Part shown: positions 1 through 6,685 of the stretch, one piece after another
How the letters are laid out: each line of letters begins with the position of its first letter
How positions within the stretch are numbered: position 1 is the first letter of the stretch
NCBI GenBank assembly: GCA_047623555.1
Contig: JBLHMP010000086.1
Location: forward strand, 1-16,190
DNA length: 16,190 nucleotides
Origin: NORP181 sp047623555
Lineage (GTDB): Bacteria; Pseudomonadota; Alphaproteobacteria; Rhodobacterales; Rhodobacteraceae
Reading direction: 5' to 3'
Translations under genes and position numbers: made by a program
The notes under the pieces: model-generated
Told to the model about the DNA's origin: nothing
Database searches by the model: none
The model's input: only the letters and a program-made list of their open reading frames with translations

Positions 1-123
1 GGGTTCTTGTGTCGCAGCAGTGGCTTTGACACCATCGATACGCTAGAGGCTGCGCTGAACACGGGCTATGGCCGGGCCGCAGTATTGATAACGGCTGCGT
101 TAAACAAGGGAACGGTGAATTGA
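1..123 (+). CDS. C-terminal 40 residues of an unrecognised protein (partial)
   Basis: Frame 1 is open from the window edge to a TGA at 121-123 and gives a 40-residue tail containing SGFDTIDTLEAALNTGYG and a short helical end. The composition looks like real coding sequence (third-position GC preference as in the neighbours), and the stop overlaps the TTG start of the next gene in a TTGA arrangement, typical of translationally coupled genes. Too little is present to name a family. Its start lies outside the window. Confidence 0.55.
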   Translation, partial: GFLCRSSGFDTIDTLEAALNTGYGRAAVLITAALNKGTVN

Positions 124-395
124 GCGAATACGACAACACGCTGGACCCCAAGGGCCTGATACACGAATCGTTTTGCATTGACAGCATCACCGCCTCGGAA
201 TGCCGCAGTATCTTTTTGGACTGGGCGCTGAGCCTGGCTGTGACGCAGGACACCAATGCGGCGCTGCTTATTCTGGTGGATCGCTATGTCAAAGACGCGC
301 CGGATCACCCGATGAGCATTGTTTTACAGCAAGGTCTGACCACAATGACGACACCAAAACGGCGCGGTGGCTGGCGATCTCGGGTACGCAACTAA
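120..395 (+). CDS. Conserved-looking hypothetical protein, 91 aa
   Basis: The start is a TTG at 120 that overlaps the stop of the preceding gene by 4 nt; an AAGGGA sequence about ten bases upstream can serve as ribosome binding site, and no ATG occurs near the amino end in this frame. The protein is soluble and mostly helical, with an acidic-to-neutral body (YDNTLDPKGLI near the amino end, ECRSIFLDWAL around residues 27-37, DHPMSIVLQQGL near 62-73) and a strongly basic tail (PKRRGGWRSRVRN). The tail could contact nucleic acid, but that is inference only. It resembles small hypothetical proteins of Rhodobacteraceae from memory; I know no function. The coupling suggests co-expression with the gene to its left. 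Confidence 0.65.
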   Translation: MSEYDNTLDPKGLIHESFCIDSITASECRSIFLDWALSLAVTQDTNAALLILVDRYVKDAPDHPMSIVLQQGLTTMTTPKRRGGWRSRVRN

Positions 396-530
396 CGAGG
401 CTACGACAAAACGGGCATGTTATCACCCTGTTATTACACATAATCTGACCAAAACCTGTCTCATTTCCCCATCATTCCTTGAGCAAACGACACGCTACGA
501 GTCCAACGAGGCTCACCAATGAGAGAGAAA

Positions 531-644
531 ATGAAAATAACACGCGCAATCGTGCTGATTGGTCTTGGACTAAGCGTTTCGGCCTATGCATCGGTCGATA
601 TTCCGACCCGGAACACCCCGTTTGAGAAGAGGGCGTTCTGGTAG
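531..644 (+). CDS. Small secreted peptide, 37 aa, with signal sequence
   Basis: This short gene is easily missed. ATG at 531 is preceded at the right distance by GAGAGA (521-526); an in-frame ATG at 519 would give 41 aa. The translation has a basic start (MKITR), a hydrophobic core (AIVLIGLGLSVSA), an AYA-type signal peptidase I site near residue 20, and a mature peptide of only about 17 residues, VDIPTRNTPFEKRAFW at its end. It has no cysteine, so it is not a lipoprotein. The stop codon lies in the loop of a rho-independent terminator, so gene and terminator form one compact unit. I have an unverified memory of a family called RSP_7527 in Rhodobacter beside an RSP_2648-type PIN gene, which fits this position. 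The function is unknown. Confidence 0.6.
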   Translation: MKITRAIVLIGLGLSVSAYASVDIPTRNTPFEKRAFW

Positions 645-656
645 TGCCCTTTTTTT
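625..656 (+). terminator. Rho-independent terminator overlapping the peptide gene's stop codon
   Basis: AGGGC at 630-634 pairs with GCCCT at 646-650, with an 11-nt loop that contains the TAG stop (642-644), followed by a run of seven T (650-656). A625-G629 can extend the stem against the T run with G-U pairs. The PIN gene starts 18 nt after the T run, so its transcription needs readthrough or a promoter inside this interval. Confidence 0.75.
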
Positions 657-673
657 GATTTTGGCAGGACGGC

Positions 674-1219
674 ATGACACAAAAAATCGTCATCGATACT
701 TGCGTGCTTTATCCCACGGTGATGCGTGCCATGGTTTTGGGCGTGGCGCGACTGGGGTATTTCCTACCGTTGTGGTCGGCGCGCATCCTGGAGGAATGGT
801 CGCGCGCCACGATCAAACTTGGCCCGGTTGGTGCTGCACAGGCGCAGTCGGAAATCGCCTTGTTGCGGGCCGCATGGCCCGAGGCCGAATTGCGTGCCGC
901 TCCGGGGTTAGAGGCGCGGCTGTGGTTGCCTGATCCGGCTGATATTCACGTTTTGGCAACCGCAGTATCTGGATCAGCCGAGGCGATTATGACGTTGAAT
1001 GCCAAGGATTTTCCAAGACGAGAATTGTCTCACGAGGGGCTGTTGCGCGTTGATCCAGATGGGTTCCTGCACAAGCTGTGGCAGGATGATCCGGATGGGG
1101 TTTCGGGTATTGCAACGGATGTTCTGGCCGAGGCCAATCGACTATCCGGCGACAAATGGCAGATGCGGCCCTTGCTGAAAAAGGCGCGGTTGCCGCGATT
1201 GGCAAAGGCGGTTGGATAG
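674..1219 (+). CDS. PIN-domain protein (putative ribonuclease), 181 aa
   Basis: PIN domains are metal-dependent RNases of the VapC type. The acidic positions are visible: D8 in VIDTCVLYP at the end of strand 1, E40/E41 in RILEEWSR, D87/D90 in LPDPADIHVLATA, and D112 in NAKDFPRR. The spacing fits the PIN_3 type found in stand-alone bacterial proteins. The last 70 residues (from about 115) are an added helical tail with a basic end (KKARLPRLAKAVG) that may bind RNA. AGGA at 665-668 precedes the ATG. No antitoxin-like gene (AbrB, RHH, Phd) is adjacent, so a classical toxin-antitoxin pair is not supported here. From memory, Rhodobacter has a conserved 'RSP_2648 family PIN protein'; this is a likely ortholog but is unverified. 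The gene converges on the protease gene with 6 nt between the stops. Confidence 0.85.
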   Translation: MTQKIVIDTCVLYPTVMRAMVLGVARLGYFLPLWSARILEEWSRATIKLGPVGAAQAQSEIALLRAAWPEAELRAAPGLEARLWLPDPADIHVLATAVSGSAEAIMTLNAKDFPRRELSHEGLLRVDPDGFLHKLWQDDPDGVSGIATDVLAEANRLSGDKWQMRPLLKKARLPRLAKAVG

Positions 1220-1225
1220 CCGCGC

Positions 1226-1909
1226 CTAACCCTGCCAGCGCGCCTCTAGTTTCTCCAGCGCCTCAATACGTTGGTCGGTATTCGGGTGGCTCATCAACCA
1301 CGCGGGCGCCATGCCAGACCGGCTTTGGGTTAGCTTTTCAAGCTTGCGAAAAAGCGTTTTTTGCGGCCCAACACCAAATCCGGCCTTGGTTAACAACGCT
1401 GCTGCATAGGCATCGGCCTCGTATTCATCATTGCGCGACAGGCCAGCGGCCAGCAGCTTGGTCAGCATGTTGGCGATCCAAACACCGGCAAACGGAATAA
1501 AGCGGCCCAATATCATCACCAGCGCGGTGCGCAGCGCATTTTGGCCGGAAAAATCAATCATCCGGCGCCGCGAATGTCCCAACGCCACATGGCCCAATTC
1601 ATGGGCAATCACGCTGGTCATTTCCTCGCCAGTGACCTCACCGCACTGGTATTTGCGGTAAAATCCACGGGTGATAAAAATACGCCCGTCCGGTGCAGCC
1701 AATCCGTTCACCGGGTCGATTTCATAAATATAAACCGGGATGCGCGACAGTTCGAGAGAGGCCGCCAAACGATCTGTCAGCGTCTTTAGTTTCGGGTCGG
1801 CCAGTTCGGTCGATTTGGTATCCAGATCACGGTGGGTCCGCCAGACCGAAAACCGGTACATGGCAAGCCCATACAAAATGGCCAGCAAAATTGGGACGAC
1901 TCTTATCAT
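1226..1909 (-). CDS. M48-family membrane metalloprotease, 227 aa
   Basis: The zinc site is clear: HELGH at residues 103-107 in the context SVIAHELGHVALGHSRRR, and the third ligand E162 in the downstream DEYEADAY motif, as in HtpX/Ste24/LoiP-type M48 peptidases. An amino-terminal hydrophobic segment (about residues 2-19) anchors the protein or acts as an uncleaved signal; a second hydrophobic stretch lies after the zinc helix (ALVMILGRFIPFAGVWIANML). The likely role is quality control of membrane or envelope proteins. I chose the ATG at 1909; a TTG two codons upstream (1915) is the alternative, and neither has a good Shine-Dalgarno sequence. It is shorter than HtpX (about 290 aa) and lacks its multi-helix array, so it belongs to the small M48 peptidases and not to HtpX itself. 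Confidence 0.88.
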   Translation of the reverse strand: MIRVVPILLAILYGLAMYRFSVWRTHRDLDTKSTELADPKLKTLTDRLAASLELSRIPVYIYEIDPVNGLAAPDGRIFITRGFYRKYQCGEVTGEEMTSVIAHELGHVALGHSRRRMIDFSGQNALRTALVMILGRFIPFAGVWIANMLTKLLAAGLSRNDEYEADAYAAALLTKAGFGVGPQKTLFRKLEKLTQSRSGMAPAWLMSHPNTDQRIEALEKLEARWQG

Positions 1910-2012
1910 TGTCAAAATATGGGCTTTGATGGGCCGCGAAGCAAGGCGTTAGCAGGTCAATAAATCCAATCCGTGCCGCGACAACCGCTCAACTCCGGTA
2001 TCGGTGACCTGA

Positions 2013-2063
2013 ATGCCGCTGATTGACGAGGCAGATATTCGGCGGTGTCAAATGTAGCGGCAT
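2013..2063. repeat. 8-bp inverted repeat at the end of the P450 gene
   Basis: ATGCCGCT (2013-2020) and AGCGGCAT (2056-2063) are perfect inverse complements separated by 35 nt; the right arm touches the P450 stop codon. No T run follows on the minus strand, so it is not a classical terminator; it may be an mRNA 3' structure or chance. Confidence 0.3.
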
Positions 2064-3226
2064 CATATATCCCAAGCTACGGGCACCGATATGGGGCCAC
2101 GAAAGGCCCATCCGGTAAGGCTGGCGTTTCCGCTAATGCGTATGTTTTTCATATACTTAAAGGCCAAAGGTAAGGCGATTTCTGTAATCAGGCAACGCGC
2201 GGTGGCGGCCCCGGCACAAAAATGCGGACCAGCGCCGAAACTAATGGCGCTTTGGGTGTTGCGGGTGATGTCAAACACATCCGGTTTGTCAAAATGATCC
2301 TCGTCGCGGCAGGCGGATGAGAACATCAAAAACACCCGATCCTCGGGCTCAAATGTCACGCCAGCCACAGTCTCCGCGCGTGCGATGCGCCGCGGAGACA
2401 TGCCGATGGGGGAATTCCAGCGGGTATATTCGGCAAAGGCATCACCATAGGTCGCCGTGCCTTTATTAATAAGTTTCAATTGCTTGGGATGCGTAAGTAA
2501 AGCCCATATGGTGCCTGCAATCACATCGCGCGGTTCATTCTGACCACCGGAAATAATCAGCTTGATATTGGCGCGCGTGGCCTCAAGGCTAAGACCACCA
2601 GCGATTTGTACCGACAGGGCGGATTGGTCTGGATTGGCACGAACATCTGGTAAACGTGCATCAATATGGGCGTCAATCAACGTCGTGGCCTCATGGCACA
2701 GCGCCTCAATTTCGGCGTCCCCGGCATAGTTGGCACAGCCGTTGATCATTGCCTGACTGACGGTGTCCATTTCTGTGGCAGTCATGCCTGTTAGCCCGGT
2801 TACAGCCTTCAAAGCCTCAGCAGATACCGGCATGGAAAAGTCGCGTACCAAGTCGCATTTACCTTTTGGAATCAGACACTTGAGTATCGAAATTGCAGCG
2901 GTTTCAAAGATCGACTTCCAGTGATTTGCCACGGTGCGCGGGCTAAGGGCGGGAAACAGGATCTTACGCTCGGCCAGATGTTCCGCACCTTCTTTGCGCA
3001 TCATGTTCTGGCCCATAAGTTGGGTCATTAACCCATCTGGTTGTAGGGACGAAAACACATCGGTGCGCTTTTCCTGCGTATGGATTTCATCGCGCCGGGT
3101 GATCAGCGTCGCGCCAAGCTGCGGCACATAGGTGATCGGCGTATGGGCGCGCATTTTCGCCAGTGCCGGATAGGGGTCGGCGGTAAAGCTGGCGAGGTCT
3201 AGGTTGGTGATTGGTGCGTTGGACAT
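2063..3226 (-). CDS. Cytochrome P450 with atypical I-helix, 387 aa
   Basis: The heme-binding loop FGAGPHFCAGAATAR (residues 330-344, Cys337 as thiolate ligand) and the K-helix ExxR (E266-Y-T-R269) identify a soluble bacterial class I P450 of normal length. The ACRDEDHFDKPDVFDITR stretch (305-322) is the usual meander region. The I-helix, normally [AG]Gx[DE]T, reads GGQNEPRD (227-234): the oxygen-activating threonine is missing. This may mean altered proton delivery, a substrate-assisted reaction or peroxide use; the substrate is unknown. No ferredoxin or ferredoxin reductase gene adjoins it, so redox partners must come from elsewhere. ATG at 3226 gives the expected amino end; the ribosome site is weak. 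A 9-bp palindrome lies 23-42 nt upstream of the start. Confidence 0.93.
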   Translation of the reverse strand: MSNAPITNLDLASFTADPYPALAKMRAHTPITYVPQLGATLITRRDEIHTQEKRTDVFSSLQPDGLMTQLMGQNMMRKEGAEHLAERKILFPALSPRTVANHWKSIFETAAISILKCLIPKGKCDLVRDFSMPVSAEALKAVTGLTGMTATEMDTVSQAMINGCANYAGDAEIEALCHEATTLIDAHIDARLPDVRANPDQSALSVQIAGGLSLEATRANIKLIISGGQNEPRDVIAGTIWALLTHPKQLKLINKGTATYGDAFAEYTRWNSPIGMSPRRIARAETVAGVTFEPEDRVFLMFSSACRDEDHFDKPDVFDITRNTQSAISFGAGPHFCAGAATARCLITEIALPLAFKYMKNIRISGNASLTGWAFRGPISVPVAWDI

Positions 3227-3249
3227 AGCCCAACGCTAACCGTGTTTAG

Positions 3250-3268
3250 GTTTTCTTTCAAAGAAAAC
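3250..3268. promoter_or_regulatory. Perfect 9-bp palindrome upstream of the P450 gene
   Basis: GTTTTCTTT (3250-3258), one central base, AAAGAAAAC (3260-3268) is a perfect dyad in the short gap between the P450 start (3226) and the end of the VWA gene (3299). A one-base centre fits a dimeric repressor site better than a terminator hairpin, and no G+C-rich stem is present. A second pair of arms, AAACGG (3265-3270) and CCGTTT (3291-3296), overlaps it and may contribute to termination of the VWA operon on the minus strand. The regulator is unknown. Confidence 0.45.
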
Positions 3269-3298
3269 GGACCGGATTTTTCCAAAAAAACCGTTTGG

Positions 3299-4483
3299 CT
3301 AGCGCGTCAGTTCGCGCATGCCTTTTTCCAGACCGCTTAGGGTCATCGGCACCATGCTATTTTGGAATATTTCCTGAATCATGGTGATCGAATGGGTGTA
3401 GCTCCAGTATTTTTCTGGCACCGGATTGATCCACAGGTTTGATGACCACTGATCGCGTGCACGGGACAGCCAAACCTGACCTGCTTCGGCATTCCAATGT
3501 TCATTGGCCCCACCGGGATAGGCGATTTCATAGGGGCTCATTGAGGCGTCGCCGACGAAAATACATTTGTAATCAGGGCCATAGGTGCGCAACACTTCGT
3601 GCATCGGGATTTGCGCGTCCCACCGACGACGGTTGTCACGCCACACGCCTTCGTACAGGCAATTGTGAAAGTAGAAATATTCCAGATGTTTAAATTCGGT
3701 CTTGGCAGCGGAAAATAACTCCTCGACCACCTTAATATGCGGATCCATTGAGCCACCAACATCAAGAAACAACAGTACCTTGACCGCATTGCGACGCTCG
3801 GGGCGCACTTTGACATCCAGATAGCCGTTTTCGGCGGTCGACCGAATGGTGCCATCCAGATCAAGCTCTTCCTGGGCACCTTCACGCGCCCAGCGGCGCA
3901 GGCGTTTTAGCGCGACTTTGATGTTGCGGGTGCCCAATTCGACCGTGTCGTCAAAATTGCGAAATTCGCGTTTGTCCCAAACTTTGGTGGCACGCTGGTG
4001 GCGGCTTTCTTTTTGACCAATGCGCACGCCTTCGGGGTTATAGCCATAGGCGCCAAACGGCGAGGTGCCGGCTGTGCCGATCCATTTACTGCCACCCTGA
4101 TGGCGTTTTTCCTGTTCTTCCAGACGTTTACGCAGGGTTTCCATCAGTTTATCGAAACCACCCAGGGCCTCGATCTCGGCCTTTTCTTCGGCACTCAGGT
4201 GCTTTTCGGCCATCTTTTCCAGCCAGTCGGTGGGGATGTCGACGGCGTCCAACACCTGTTCGTCGGTGATGTTTTCCAGCCCTTTAAACGAGGCGGCAAA
4301 GGCACGATCAAATTTGTCGATATTGCGTTCGTCTTTGACCATGGAGGTGCGCGCCAGATAATAGAACGCCTCGATGTCATAGGTGGCGAGGCCCTTTTTC
4401 ATGGCCTCCAGAAAGGTCAGATATTCGCGCAGGCTAACAGGGATGCCAGCGTCGCGAAGGTTTTCAAAAAAGGGGGTAAACAT
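3299..4483 (-). CDS. VWA-domain protein, CoxE-like, partner of MoxR ATPase, 394 aa
   Basis: A helical amino-terminal part (MFTPFFENLRDAGIPVSLRE; about residues 1-130) is followed by a basic, charged linker and a von Willebrand A domain starting near residue 234. The metal-site motif is D241-V-G-G-S245 in LLFLDVGGSMD, a variant of DxSxS as in CoxE/YeiN-type VWA proteins; a second element, FVGDASMSPYE (309-319), follows the central strand. Proteins of this type work with MoxR AAA+ ATPases as chaperones for metal-cofactor insertion or complex assembly. The MoxR gene is encoded 2.2 kb upstream on the same strand. It is the last gene of the GNAT > DUF2927 > small membrane protein > VWA operon, with only 3 nt between the preceding stop and this ATG. 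The client complex cannot be told from the sequence. Confidence 0.88.
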   Translation of the reverse strand: MFTPFFENLRDAGIPVSLREYLTFLEAMKKGLATYDIEAFYYLARTSMVKDERNIDKFDRAFAASFKGLENITDEQVLDAVDIPTDWLEKMAEKHLSAEEKAEIEALGGFDKLMETLRKRLEEQEKRHQGGSKWIGTAGTSPFGAYGYNPEGVRIGQKESRHQRATKVWDKREFRNFDDTVELGTRNIKVALKRLRRWAREGAQEELDLDGTIRSTAENGYLDVKVRPERRNAVKVLLFLDVGGSMDPHIKVVEELFSAAKTEFKHLEYFYFHNCLYEGVWRDNRRRWDAQIPMHEVLRTYGPDYKCIFVGDASMSPYEIAYPGGANEHWNAEAGQVWLSRARDQWSSNLWINPVPEKYWSYTHSITMIQEIFQNSMVPMTLSGLEKGMRELTR

Positions 4484-4486
4484 TGA

Positions 4487-4654
4487 CTAGACCGCAAGAC
4501 GGCTGATGGTGATGGTCGCAATCAGACCGATCAGGGCGAATGCAATGCCATATCCGGCCGCGTATTGCGCCATATCCAGCCGCCCGCCGCCGTTTTTCTT
4601 TGCTGTTATGGCACCGACCAGAACGCCCAAAACTATGCCGCCTATTACGATCAT
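4487..4654 (-). CDS. Small two-helix membrane protein, 55 aa
   Basis: ATG at 4654 has a good ribosome site (AAGGA about 8 nt upstream); a longer reading that starts at 4771 runs into the preceding gene and adds a non-membrane, basic stretch, so it was rejected. The protein has two hydrophobic segments, MIVIGGIVLGVLVGAITA and then GYGIAFALIGLIATITI, joined by a hydrophilic loop with KKNGGGRLD. No cysteine and no known family signature were seen. It sits between the lipoprotein gene (28-nt gap) and the VWA gene (3-nt gap), so it is probably made together with them and may help place the VWA/MoxR machinery at the inner membrane; that is inference from position. Confidence 0.75.
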   Translation of the reverse strand: MIVIGGIVLGVLVGAITAKKNGGGRLDMAQYAAGYGIAFALIGLIATITISRLAV

Positions 4655-4682
4655 TTGCTGATCCTTACCCGCCTTAGCCGCC

Positions 4683-6041
4683 CTAAATCCCCTGTGGGTT
4701 AAGGGCTGCGATTTCCTGCATCTTGGCCCGTACGGCCCAGTCCGAACCAAAGCCGTATCTTGCCCATCCAAGACTGTCCAGTCTGACGGCGCGTGCTTTG
4801 TCAGACTGACCGGTCAGCTCATAGGCTTCGGCCTGAAGCAGCATCAGAGTTGCCAGCAACGACGCGTTTTCAGCGCGCTGCGCGGCGATCAGCGCCGGGT
4901 CGATCTGCCTAAGGGCGCTGGCCCCATCACCAATTGCAATCGCATAGGTCGCGGTCTGGGTCAGAATATGGGCGCGGTGCAGTTGCGTGCCGGGGGTTTG
5001 GTCCAGATAGTGCAACGCCGTGGTATAATGCTGTTGCGCCAACTGCGGGTCATACACCTGCGTCATCCGCCCCAGCAAATAGTGGCTAAAGGCACGGCGA
5101 TGGCCTTGCCAGCCCTGTTCGGCGGCAATGCGGACGGTGTTATTGGCGGCTGTACGGCGGGCGGTGGCCGTTGCCCCGGGGCCAAACGCGGTTTGCACGT
5201 TTTCGATCCAATTGCGTGGCGTTGCGGTAATTTGGCGCGACGGCACGGTCACACCAGCCGGATTTAGCCGCGATAGCAACGCGGGTAATTTGGCCTTAAC
5301 CTGATTATGCGTCATGCCGCTCTGAAGTTCAGGCGCATAGGTGGCGCGCAGGATCAGCATGTCAAAACCGGTCAGCACCGAATAGACATTGTCGTCGTTG
5401 AACACGGAATCTGACAGGTGGTACAGATCGTTTAGCGGCCCGATCGCCTGCGCCAGCTCTTCGTGCAAACAATCGCGCACCTCTTGCGGCGACGTATCGT
5501 TAGGGATGAAAATCCCCAACCGGGTGCGGGTCTTTAGCCGCGACCAATTGGTTTTTGGTTTACGCCGATCACGGCTGAATTCAGCAAGGCTAGACACATT
5601 GGGCACCACGAAACAGGCGGCCTCGGGCAGGGCGCGGCGAATATTGGCGCGGCTAACGGATTGGATGGTGATGTTGGCATCACCCTGGCTGATTTGCTGG
5701 ATGTTAATCCCGGCCTCATCGCGCAGGCGGTTCAAAAGCAGGCGCAGGTCGGCGGTAAGGCTAGCAGATGGTTTGCCGGTGACCTTAACGGTGATCGGCA
5801 TTTCAAACCGGGTAAAGACCGGCAGGTCACGACCGCTTTCCAATTGGAAATGCAGCGCCAGGAAGTCGGCGGCAATATTGGCATTGGACTGAATAGGAGC
5901 CCGCGGTTGGGCCAGGCCGAATGCTTTCATTGGCGGCAACGAACTGTCGGCGATTTTGGCGCGCGTGGCGGCTTCTTCATGGGGGGCCGAGGCGCAACCG
6001 CCCAAAAGCGTGGCCATGATTAACAGGGCGTGGCGTATCAT
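4683..6041 (-). CDS. DUF2927-type lipoprotein, 452 aa
   Basis: The amino end is a lipoprotein signal (MIRHALLIMATLLGGC, lipidation cysteine 16). Residues about 50-265 match what I know of DUF2927: a sequence with CLHEELAQAIG (191-201) followed by GPLNDLYHLSDSVFNDDN and by GFDMLILRATY, a pattern like the HExxx helix of zinc peptidases. Whether zinc is bound is unknown. The carboxy-terminal part (about 300-450) is helix-rich and looks like TPR-type repeats (ending SLGWARYGFGSDWAVR). It therefore looks like a periplasmic, membrane-tethered peptidase-like protein. The ATG overlaps the stop of the GNAT gene (ATGA), showing coupling. The family is typical of Rhodobacterales. Confidence 0.82.
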   Translation of the reverse strand: MIRHALLIMATLLGGCASAPHEEAATRAKIADSSLPPMKAFGLAQPRAPIQSNANIAADFLALHFQLESGRDLPVFTRFEMPITVKVTGKPSASLTADLRLLLNRLRDEAGINIQQISQGDANITIQSVSRANIRRALPEAACFVVPNVSSLAEFSRDRRKPKTNWSRLKTRTRLGIFIPNDTSPQEVRDCLHEELAQAIGPLNDLYHLSDSVFNDDNVYSVLTGFDMLILRATYAPELQSGMTHNQVKAKLPALLSRLNPAGVTVPSRQITATPRNWIENVQTAFGPGATATARRTAANNTVRIAAEQGWQGHRRAFSHYLLGRMTQVYDPQLAQQHYTTALHYLDQTPGTQLHRAHILTQTATYAIAIGDGASALRQIDPALIAAQRAENASLLATLMLLQAEAYELTGQSDKARAVRLDSLGWARYGFGSDWAVRAKMQEIAALNPQGI

Positions 6042-6493
6042 GGTCGCTGATACCGGATAAATGGCGACAGCTTGCCGATGCGGTCATATAGTTTGCGGGC
6101 GGTGTCGTTGAAATTTTGCGTTAACCAATAGACCGACGGTGTGCCATTGGCGTCCGCTGCGGCGTAGACCGCCTCGATCAGGGCGCGACCAACGCCGGTA
6201 CCACGAGTTTCGGGGCGCGCGTATAGATCCTGTAGATAACAGACGTCTTCGATTTTCCAGGCGTGGCGGTGAAACAGATAATGGGTCAAGCCAACAAGCC
6301 GGCCGTTTTGTTCGGCCACTAAGGCGCTGAAATCTTGCGGGTCAGTGCCCAGCAATCGCGCAAACGTGGTGTCGTAAACCTCGGGTTCGACCGAGGATTC
6401 ATAAAACACCAGATAGTCAGTCCACATTTCGGCCCATTCGTTCCGATCGGTGGCGCGCAAGGGGCGTACGGTAAGGGGTAAATTATTTAACAT
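6038..6493 (-). CDS. GNAT-family N-acetyltransferase, 151 aa
   Basis: The acetyl-CoA binding motif A is visible as LYARPETRGTGVGRALIEAV (R-G-x-G-x-G/A pattern, about residues 91-110), preceded by a strand with LVGLTHYLFH and followed by VYWLTQNFNDTARKLYDRIGK, the usual last motif of GNAT enzymes. The acceptor is unknown; the protein resembles small-molecule or amino-acid acetyltransferases more than ribosomal RimI. The start is uncertain: ATG at 6493 was chosen over GTG at 6502; neither has a strong Shine-Dalgarno sequence. It is the first gene of the operon that ends with the VWA gene, and its stop overlaps the lipoprotein start. Confidence 0.88.
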   Translation of the reverse strand: MLNNLPLTVRPLRATDRNEWAEMWTDYLVFYESSVEPEVYDTTFARLLGTDPQDFSALVAEQNGRLVGLTHYLFHRHAWKIEDVCYLQDLYARPETRGTGVGRALIEAVYAAADANGTPSVYWLTQNFNDTARKLYDRIGKLSPFIRYQRP

Positions 6494-6495
6494 TG

Positions 6496-6527
6496 ATACC
6501 ACAAATTATCTAATATTTATACCACAA
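6496..6527 (-). promoter_or_regulatory. Two direct copies of TTGTGGTAT before the GNAT operon
   Basis: On the minus strand TTGTGGTAT occurs at 6527-6519 and again at 6504-6496, 23 bp apart, in an AT-rich stretch that ends at the GNAT start codon. The upstream copy could contribute a -35-like TTGTGG with TA-rich sequence behind it; the second copy overlaps the translation start. A regulator site or a short leader with an internal repeat are both possible. Confidence 0.35.
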
Positions 6528-6625
6528 TGGCAGACATAAGCGATGCTCTCAAGATTTATCAATAATCTGTCAGCAATGTGGTGGGTTTCTTCTAAAACCG
6601 TAGCGCCAATGCATAAGATTGGTCG

Positions 6626-6651
6626 AAAAGGGCGGCAATTGGCTGCCGCCC
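6626..6651 (-). terminator. Rho-independent terminator of the MoxR gene
   Basis: On the minus strand GGGCGGCA (6651-6644) pairs with TGCCGCCC (6637-6630) around a 6-nt loop, followed by TTTTC. It lies 35 nt after the MoxR stop and separates MoxR from the GNAT > VWA operon, so the two need separate promoters or readthrough. Confidence 0.85.
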
Positions 6652-6685
6652 GCAGTGGATTAGTACCTTGGTTTAGTGCAGTATA

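Noticed and set aside
987..1205. Antisense open frames inside the PIN gene and similar frames within other genes
   Set aside because: They arise from the third-position GC bias of the true genes and have no ribosome sites or family features.
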